A program made the position numbers and the translations under genes. Positions 58,597 through 64,000 of a stretch of DNA of 64,000 nt are shown piece by piece. The notes beneath the pieces were generated by a model. The model did no database searches and was not told where the DNA came from. It saw only the letters and a program-made list of their open reading frames with translations. The stretch comes from Yoonia maricola (lineage in GTDB: Bacteria; Pseudomonadota; Alphaproteobacteria; Rhodobacterales; Rhodobacteraceae). Location of the stretch: the NCBI RefSeq assembly GCF_002797915.1, contig NZ_PGTY01000001.1, positions 868,001 through 932,000 on the forward strand. The letters run 5' to 3'. Positions within the stretch are counted from its first letter, which is position 1. Every line of letters starts with the position of its first letter.

Positions 58597-58626
58597 TGTT
58601 AGCGCTAACACATCATGTTAGCGTAA
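58597..58626. promoter_or_regulatory. LacI-family type operator upstream of edd-eda
   Basis: TGTTAGCGCTAACA (58597-58610) is a perfect 14-bp palindrome with the central CG-rich step typical of LacI/GalR-family sites. A half-site TGTTAGCGTAA follows at 58616-58626. The edd ATG is at 58654. No LacI-type gene is in the window. Confidence 0.7.
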
Positions 58627-58653
58627 TTCCAAAGCGAACTAGCCGAGGACGCC

Positions 58654-60459
58654 ATGCCGCTGCACCCCAAAATTGCCGAAGTCACCGACCGTATCCGCGC
58701 CCGTTCCGAAGGGCCGCGCGCAAAATATATGGACACCATGGCCCGCGCCGCCGCCGAAGGCCCACGCCGGTCGCATCTGACCTGTGGCAATCAGGCCCAT
58801 GCCTATGCCGCCATGGGCGATGACAAAACAAAACTGACCGGTGGGCGCACCCCCAACATCGGGATTATTACCGCCTATAACGATATGCTCTCGGCGCATC
58901 AGCCGTTTGAAACCTACCCCGACCTGATCCGCGCCGCAGCCCGTGCGGCTGGCGCCACAGCACAGGTCGCAGGCGGCGTACCTGCGATGTGCGATGGCGT
59001 CACCCAAGGCCAGACCGGGATGGAACTGTCGCTTTTCTCACGCGATGTCATCGCCTTGGCCGCAGGTGTTGGCCTGTCGCACAATGTCTTCGATAGCGCG
59101 GTCTATCTTGGTGTTTGTGACAAGATCGTACCCGGCCTTGTCATGGCCGCCGCCACCTTTGGCTATATTCCGGGCCTTTTCATGCCCGCTGGTCCCATGG
59201 TCTCGGGCCTGCCCAATGACGAAAAAGCACGCGTGCGCCAAGAATTCGCAAAGGGTAACGTCGGTCGTGAAGAGCTGATGAAGGCCGAAATGGCCTCTTA
59301 CCATGGCCCCGGCACCTGCACCTTCTATGGCACGGCCAATTCCAACCAGATGCTGATGGAATTCATGGGGCTACACCTGCCCGGCGCGTCCTTCGTCAAT
59401 CCCGGCACACCCTTGCGCGATGCGCTGACCACCGCAGGCACCGAACGCGCATTGGAGATTACCGCGCTTGGCAATGACTACACTCCTGTCTGTGATATCT
59501 TGGATGAGAAAGCCTTTGTTAACGGTATCGTCGGTCTGATGGCCACAGGCGGCTCTACCAACCTTGTCATCCACCTGCCCGCCATGGCCAAAGCGGCGGG
59601 CGTCATCCTTGATCTACAAGATTTCAGCGATCTGTCCGAAGTGACGCCGCTGATGGCTAAGGTCTATCCCAATGGTCTTGCAGACGTGAACCACTTCCAC
59701 GCCGCAGGTGGGCTGGGCTATATGATTGGCGATCTGCTGAACGCAGGTCTTTTGCATGACGATACCAAAACAGTCGCGGGGCAAGGGTTGGAACTGTATT
59801 CCCAAGAACCCAAACTGGTCGATGGTCGCGTGCAATATGCACCCGGTTCCGGCAAGTCACTCAACGAAAAAATCCTGCGCCCTGCCAATGATCCGTTCCA
59901 GCCCCAAGGCGGGCTGACGCAGCTGTCCGGCAACCTTGGCCGCGGTGTGATCAAAACCTCTGCCGTCGCACCCGAACGGCATATCGTCGAGGCCCCTGCC
60001 CGCATCTTTCACACCCAAGAAGCGGTAAAAGACGCCTTCAAGGCCGGGGAATTCACCCAAGACACAATCATCGTGGTCCGCTTTCAAGGCCCCAAGTCCA
60101 ACGGCATGCCCGAATTGCATGGGCTGACGCCCACATTGGCTGTGTTGCAGGACCGTGGCCTTAAGGTCGCCCTTGTCACCGACGGGCGCATGTCCGGTGC
60201 GTCCGGCAAAGTCCCCTCCGCCATCCATGTCTGCCCAGAGGCCGCTGATAACGGGCCCATCGCGCTTGTGCGCGACGGCGATGTTATCCGGCTGGACGCC
60301 ACAACAGGCACGATTGAAGTCAAAGGTGTGGACCTATCCACCAGGACACCTGCCGCAGCCGATCTCAGCGGCAATGGCAACGGCGTGGGGCGTGAACTCT
60401 TTGAGGTCTTCCGGCAGAATGTCGGCCTCGCCGCCGAGGGCGCGGGGGTTGCGGTCTAG
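58654..60459 (+). CDS. edd: phosphogluconate dehydratase
   Basis: A 601-residue IlvD/Edd-family enzyme. It dehydrates 6-phosphogluconate to KDPG using a 4Fe-4S cluster. Cys ligands are in [20 protein letters not shown] and [19 protein letters not shown], with [20 protein letters not shown] and [21 protein letters not shown] as further conserved blocks. It is the first gene of the Entner-Doudoroff pair, with eda 80 bp downstream. LacI-type operators upstream suggest sugar-acid-responsive control. Confidence 0.95.
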   Translation: MPLHPKIAEVTDRIRARSEGPRAKYMDTMARAAAEGPRRSHLTCGNQAHAYAAMGDDKTKLTGGRTPNIGIITAYNDMLSAHQPFETYPDLIRAAARAAGATAQVAGGVPAMCDGVTQGQTGMELSLFSRDVIALAAGVGLSHNVFDSAVYLGVCDKIVPGLVMAAATFGYIPGLFMPAGPMVSGLPNDEKARVRQEFAKGNVGREELMKAEMASYHGPGTCTFYGTANSNQMLMEFMGLHLPGASFVNPGTPLRDALTTAGTERALEITALGNDYTPVCDILDEKAFVNGIVGLMATGGSTNLVIHLPAMAKAAGVILDLQDFSDLSEVTPLMAKVYPNGLADVNHFHAAGGLGYMIGDLLNAGLLHDDTKTVAGQGLELYSQEPKLVDGRVQYAPGSGKSLNEKILRPANDPFQPQGGLTQLSGNLGRGVIKTSAVAPERHIVEAPARIFHTQEAVKDAFKAGEFTQDTIIVVRFQGPKSNGMPELHGLTPTLAVLQDRGLKVALVTDGRMSGASGKVPSAIHVCPEAADNGPIALVRDGDVIRLDATTGTIEVKGVDLSTRTPAAADLSGNGNGVGRELFEVFRQNVGLAAEGAGVAV

Positions 60460-60539
60460 CCCATCTCTTTCTATGTCCAAGCACATCTTTGCCGGAGGTG
60501 CCGTTGTGGCCCCCGGCCACCGCATCCAAGGATCGTACA

Positions 60540-61178
60540 ATGACCCCGCAAGACGCCTCTGCCGCCGCCGCCAAAATCTGCCTTTTGGCCCCTGTTGTCC
60601 CCGTGCTGGTTGTCGATGACGCCAGCATCGCTGCAGATCTGGCCAAGGCATTGGTCAAAGGTGGCCTGCCCGCGTTGGAGGTCACATTGCGCACGCCGGC
60701 AGCACTTGATGTGATCCGCGAAATGGCAGCCGTGCCGGGTGGCGTGGTGGGGGCTGGCACCTTGTTGACACCCAAAGACGTTGAAAATGCCAAGGCCGCG
60801 GGGGCGACCTTTGGAGTTTCACCTGGTGCGACCGATCTTTTGCTTGATGCCTGCGAAGCCAATGACCTGCCACTCTTGCCAGGCACCGCGACAGCGTCAG
60901 AGGCCATGCGCCTGCTCGAACGCGGCTATACCGTGCAAAAATTCTTCCCTGCGGAAGCCAATGGCGGGGCGCCTGCGTTAAAGGCCATTGGTGCGCCTAT
61001 CCCGCAGGTTAAATTCTGCCCGACCGGCGGCGTCAGCCTTAAGAATGCGCATGATTACCTTGGTCTGAGCAATACGCTTTGCGTCGGCGGTTCTTGGGTG
61101 GCCCCCAAAGACAAGGTATCGGCAGGCGACTGGGACGGCATTAAAGCGCTTGCTGCCGAGGCCGCAGCGTTGGCTTAG
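60540..61178 (+). CDS. eda: 2-dehydro-3-deoxy-6-phosphogluconate aldolase
   Basis: A 212-residue class I aldolase that splits KDPG to pyruvate and glyceraldehyde-3-P. It has the Glu in PALEVTLRTPAAL near 45, VVGAGTLLTPKDVENAK, and the Schiff-base Lys in VQKFFPAEANGG near 133, then KFCPTGGVSLKNAHDYL. AAGGA lies before ATG 60540; the longer frame from 60489 has no support. It follows edd on the same strand. Confidence 0.95.
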   Translation: MTPQDASAAAAKICLLAPVVPVLVVDDASIAADLAKALVKGGLPALEVTLRTPAALDVIREMAAVPGGVVGAGTLLTPKDVENAKAAGATFGVSPGATDLLLDACEANDLPLLPGTATASEAMRLLERGYTVQKFFPAEANGGAPALKAIGAPIPQVKFCPTGGVSLKNAHDYLGLSNTLCVGGSWVAPKDKVSAGDWDGIKALAAEAAALA

Positions 61179-61261
61179 TCCAGGCAAACAAGATGGGATC
61201 GCTTCATCAGGCATTAGGGTTTTGCCTCTAACCGTTTGCAAGACAACGGACGGAGCGCGAA

Positions 61262-63466
61262 ATGCTGGAATCATGGTCAATCCCAAGACGGATCGGAAGC
61301 GGGTTTGCTATTCTGACTTTCATACTTGTCGGTCTTGCACTTTTCTCGCATCGCTCGGTCGGGGCGCTGGGGCACGGATATTCCGAATACCGCACCACCG
61401 CGCAACAGGCGGCCGCTGTCAGCGACGCGATAGAAGACCTTTCTGAGGCAAAGATCGCAACACTATCTTATGTCGAACGACCGGTTTCTGCCGAACGTGA
61501 CAAAGTCATCAGCAGCATTGATGAGGTCTTGAATAACGACGTTCTGACCGACGGTTTTGACCAAAGCTCTGCCTTGGCGACCGAACTCGGTAGGTTAACG
61601 GCGTTGACTCAAACGTACAGAGATCAGTTTTTTATGCTTGCCGGGCAGCTTGCCGATGTACGCGCACAGCAGGCCGAGATCGACACGCAGGCCACCTTGA
61701 TAAACGCACGTGCCAGCAGCGTATTTTCGGCAGCCGTCGAAAATGGCAGCCCCCTTGTTGTGACAACGGCCGGCCAACTACTTCAGGCGACAATTGCGAC
61801 CGTTTTGCAAAGCAAACGGTATGTTCTGTCTGGCACCACGCCCGATTTCGAAAAATTTGTTGAAGAAAACGCCGCATTGGATCACGCCATACAACAGATG
61901 CAAGCAATGACCGTCAATGGTTCTGTCAATGCAGAGCTCGTGCAACTTGTTGAAGACAGTGATGGGTTTGCCGACAAACTGCTTGCGTTTTCGCAAGCAC
62001 GGGCCACCGCCCTTGAAATGCAAGATGTCGTTATGAACCAGATCGGCCCTGAGGTTGATGCTGGTTTTACACGCGTAGGAGACGAGCTTGCCCTTAGTCA
62101 AACCCAATTGGGGCAAGCGGGAACTGATATCGTGACACGGCTTCAGATGATCATTCCTACGGTTGGCATAATCGCGGTCATTATTGCGATCATGGCAGCG
62201 CTGTTCATTGGCCGGTGGATTACGGGCACAGTCGCGCAACTTGTCGCGACGACAGAACGGCTTGCTGCCGGCGAAGACGACATTGCGATAACGGGCACCG
62301 AACACAAACACGAGTTGGGCCGAATGGCACGCGCGCTTTTGGTGTTCCGCGATGCGCAGGTCGAACGCAAAGAGGCTTCGGCAGAGCGGGCCAAACTGCG
62401 CGCGCAACAAGACAATGTCGTCAATATTATGAAATCCGAACTGGCTGAGCTGGCGGCGGGCGATCTAACAGCGCAGATCGTGGATCCATTTTCACAAGAT
62501 TATGAAGACCTTAGACGTAACTTCAATGATGCCATTGCTGCGCTGCAATCCGCGATTTCGCGCGTTTCTGAAACCGCACGGCACATTGCATCGACGGCAA
62601 CCGACAGCAATACTGCGACCACTGACTTGTCACGACGCACGGAAAATCAAGCCGCTACGCTTGAACAGACGGCGGCGGCCCTTGATCAGTTGACCGCCAG
62701 TGTCAAATCCGCAGCCGAACACGCCAAGGCGGTAGACAGTTCCGTAACCCGTGCCCGCGCGGAGGCCACGCGCAACGGCGACATTGTCGCGCGGGCGGTC
62801 AGTGCGATGGGTGAAATTGAGGAATCCTCCAAACAGATTTCACAAGTCATCGGAGTAATTGATGACATTGCCTTCCAAACCAACCTTCTGGCCCTGAATG
62901 CAGGGGTGGAAGCAGCGCGCGCGGGCGAATCCGGCAAAGGCTTTGCGGTTGTCGCCTCAGAGGTACGCGCACTGGCCCAACGTTCTGCCGACGCTGCGAA
63001 AGAGATTTCGGGCCTTATCGAGAACAGCTCGCGGCACGTCGCACAGGGCACGCAGCTTGTCGGAGACGCGGGCGAGGCACTGTCGGAGATTATCACGCAA
63101 GTGAACGATATCTCCGCCATGACATCGCAAATCGCAACTAGCGCCGAAGAACAGGCCATCGGCCTGTCAGAGATCAACACTGGGGTGAACCAACTGGATC
63201 AGGCAACGCAGCAAAACGCAGCCATGGTCGAGGATTCGATCAAGCGCGGTGATACGCTCGCTTCCGCCACGGAGCGGTTAAATGGGCTTATCCGCCATTT
63301 CAAAACGTCAGCGGGCAGCACTGCGCCCTTGGCCGCTGTTGACGAACCGGATGCGTTGACCAAAGCCATCGCAAAAACACACATCAAGCCGACACTTCAT
63401 TCTCCGCAACCGAAACTGGCGGCGATATCACCTGGCGGCGCACAACCCAATTGGGAAGAATTCTAG
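61262..63466 (+). CDS. methyl-accepting chemotaxis protein with C-terminal NWEEF
   Basis: A 734-residue receptor. The first membrane helix is at about 13-30 (GFAILTFILVGLALFSH), followed by a long periplasmic helical sensor domain, a second helix at about 297-316 (VGIIAVIIAIMAALFIGRWI), a HAMP region, and the signalling domain with DDIAFQTNLLALNAGVEAAR at the hairpin tip. It ends in QPNWEEF; NWEEF resembles the NWETF pentapeptide that docks CheR and CheB in high-abundance receptors. The ligand is unknown. No che genes are nearby. Confidence 0.92.
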   Translation: MLESWSIPRRIGSGFAILTFILVGLALFSHRSVGALGHGYSEYRTTAQQAAAVSDAIEDLSEAKIATLSYVERPVSAERDKVISSIDEVLNNDVLTDGFDQSSALATELGRLTALTQTYRDQFFMLAGQLADVRAQQAEIDTQATLINARASSVFSAAVENGSPLVVTTAGQLLQATIATVLQSKRYVLSGTTPDFEKFVEENAALDHAIQQMQAMTVNGSVNAELVQLVEDSDGFADKLLAFSQARATALEMQDVVMNQIGPEVDAGFTRVGDELALSQTQLGQAGTDIVTRLQMIIPTVGIIAVIIAIMAALFIGRWITGTVAQLVATTERLAAGEDDIAITGTEHKHELGRMARALLVFRDAQVERKEASAERAKLRAQQDNVVNIMKSELAELAAGDLTAQIVDPFSQDYEDLRRNFNDAIAALQSAISRVSETARHIASTATDSNTATTDLSRRTENQAATLEQTAAALDQLTASVKSAAEHAKAVDSSVTRARAEATRNGDIVARAVSAMGEIEESSKQISQVIGVIDDIAFQTNLLALNAGVEAARAGESGKGFAVVASEVRALAQRSADAAKEISGLIENSSRHVAQGTQLVGDAGEALSEIITQVNDISAMTSQIATSAEEQAIGLSEINTGVNQLDQATQQNAAMVEDSIKRGDTLASATERLNGLIRHFKTSAGSTAPLAAVDEPDALTKAIAKTHIKPTLHSPQPKLAAISPGGAQPNWEEF

Positions 63467-63483
63467 CCGCACCACCGCTACAA

Positions 63484-63753
63484 CTATTGTCGCCCGCTAC
63501 GCCCCCCGCGCCGACGAGGCGGCCCGGCATCTTCCAATGCTGCGTGCAGCGTTTCCAGCATCGGGTGCGATGCTGGTGCCTGCCCGGCATAATGCGCAAT
63601 CAATGCCGTCACGTCTTCACGCACATCCCGACTGGGCGGGAGCCCCAAGGCCCAATCCAGGAAAATACTGCGGCACTCAGGTGCCGCAATGCCATCAATG
63701 GCAAAGGCGTCCTTGATCAGACCTTTAGGGTCAAAAAAGCACTTGTCGGTCAT
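63484..63753 (-). CDS. hypothetical protein downstream of glnE
   Basis: An 89-residue soluble protein. It begins TDKCFFDPKGLIKDAFAIDG, has CRSIFLDWALGLPPSRD, a helical middle (REDVTALIAHYAGQ), and ends in an Arg/Gly-rich tail PRRRGGRSGRQ. It overlaps the stop of the upstream gene by ATGA, so it is cotranscribed with it. I know no function; short proteins of this kind are annotated as conserved hypothetical in Rhodobacteraceae. Confidence 0.65.
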   Translation of the reverse strand: MTDKCFFDPKGLIKDAFAIDGIAAPECRSIFLDWALGLPPSRDVREDVTALIAHYAGQAPASHPMLETLHAALEDAGPPRRRGGRSGRQ

Positions 63754-64000
63754 TCTGCCTCCAGATAGCGGGCAATGATCGCCGCGGTTTGTGCCTCGGC
63801 CGACTGTAGGCGCGCCGTGACATGGTCCATGTCACGCGATCCTGTTTCACGCAAAATCAAACGCTGCGCCCCTTCTGATAGCCTGTCCAGATCAACATGC
63901 GCACCACCCAGAAAGCGCAAGGCGGCCTGCCATTGCCAGAAAAGGTCAAACGCCGCACCCAACGCAGTCGCATCAGCGGCATCAAGCCAGCCGTCCGCGA
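63750..64000 (-). CDS. glnE: probable glutamine-synthetase adenylyltransferase, C-terminal end (cut by window edge)
   Basis: The frame is open from the right edge and ends at 63750 after 82 visible codons. They include DGWLDAADATALGAAFDLFW, then QWQAALRFLGGAHVDLDRLS and MDHVTARLQSAEAQTAAIIA. An all-helical end with a W-Q-AALR motif is typical of the last domain of GlnE. GlnE adenylylates and deadenylylates glutamine synthetase. The identification rests on a short piece and position only. Confidence 0.55.
   Translation of the reverse strand, partial: ADGWLDAADATALGAAFDLFWQWQAALRFLGGAHVDLDRLSEGAQRLILRETGSRDMDHVTARLQSAEAQTAAIIARYLEAE

Overview
The window reads as chromosome of a Roseobacter-group alphaproteobacterium (Rhodobacteraceae). 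This is judged from gene content and order: yceD-rpmF-plsX-fabH-ihfA-merR, argS-SPOR-nagZ-scpA-scpB beside dgt and erpA, an Entner-Doudoroff edd-eda pair, single-cysteine DksA, and the DUF442-sulfide:quinone reductase fusion. Base composition is moderately GC-rich, with visibly AT-richer patches at about 6.96-8.25 kb and 14.2-15.1 kb. Both ends cut a gene: the N-terminal part of an agmatinase on the left and the C-terminal end of a probable GlnE on the right. I see no rRNA, CRISPR array or intact insertion sequence. There is one tRNA (Pro-GGG).

Layout. 0-6.96 kb: agmatinase, M20 amidohydrolase, two tandem outer-membrane beta-barrels, MazG, an SDR dehydrogenase, ABC-F ATPase Uup and MsrB. 7.2-8.25 kb: an orphan AT-rich glycosyltransferase. 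8.25-14.1 kb: bamE, then the fatty-acid/ribosome operon, ihfA, a MerR regulator, tRNA-Pro with a textbook terminator and a long dCTP deaminase. 14.2-22.2 kb: an unknown HEAT-like protein, then scpB/scpA/nagZ/SPOR/argS/dgt with divergent erpA. 22.2-24.1 kb: a GNAT, exonuclease III and a small secreted protein. 46.3-58.5 kb: a flavin monooxygenase, dksA, a MoxR/VWA pair separated by unrelated genes, small lipoproteins, a DedA protein, an M48 peptidase, a PIN protein and an rRNA methyltransferase. 58.6-64 kb: edd-eda, a chemotaxis receptor and the glnE end.

The most interesting stretch is 24.3-46.2 kb. It holds DUF2267, a PfkB-type sugar kinase, PEP synthase, a DksA-like zinc-finger protein, a phasin, a P2A-type calcium-like ATPase, a VIT/CCC1 transporter, a host-attachment-family protein, a FixL-like PAS hybrid kinase, an OmpR-type regulator, a FixK-like CRP/FNR regulator without N-terminal cysteines, an envelope polymer protein, Hsp20, a tandem universal stress protein and an Acg-type nitroreductase. 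Six intergenic regions carry FNR/FixK-like boxes (one perfect, two at 9/10, three at 8/10), several at class-II distance from plausible -10 hexamers in both directions. The gene set resembles the mycobacterial DosR dormancy regulon, here apparently wired to a FixL/FixK-type circuit. Embedded in it are a sulfide-oxidation operon (persulfide dioxygenase-like MBL protein, DUF442-SQR, SulP) and a compact YjhX/TopAI-GNAT pair that looks like a toxin-antitoxin module.

Other structural observations are a 57-bp degenerate direct repeat bracketing a small lipoprotein gene, three consecutive perfect hairpins between argS and dgt, three GATAC repeats at exact 10-bp spacing upstream of the FixK-like gene, and LacI-type palindromes upstream of edd.
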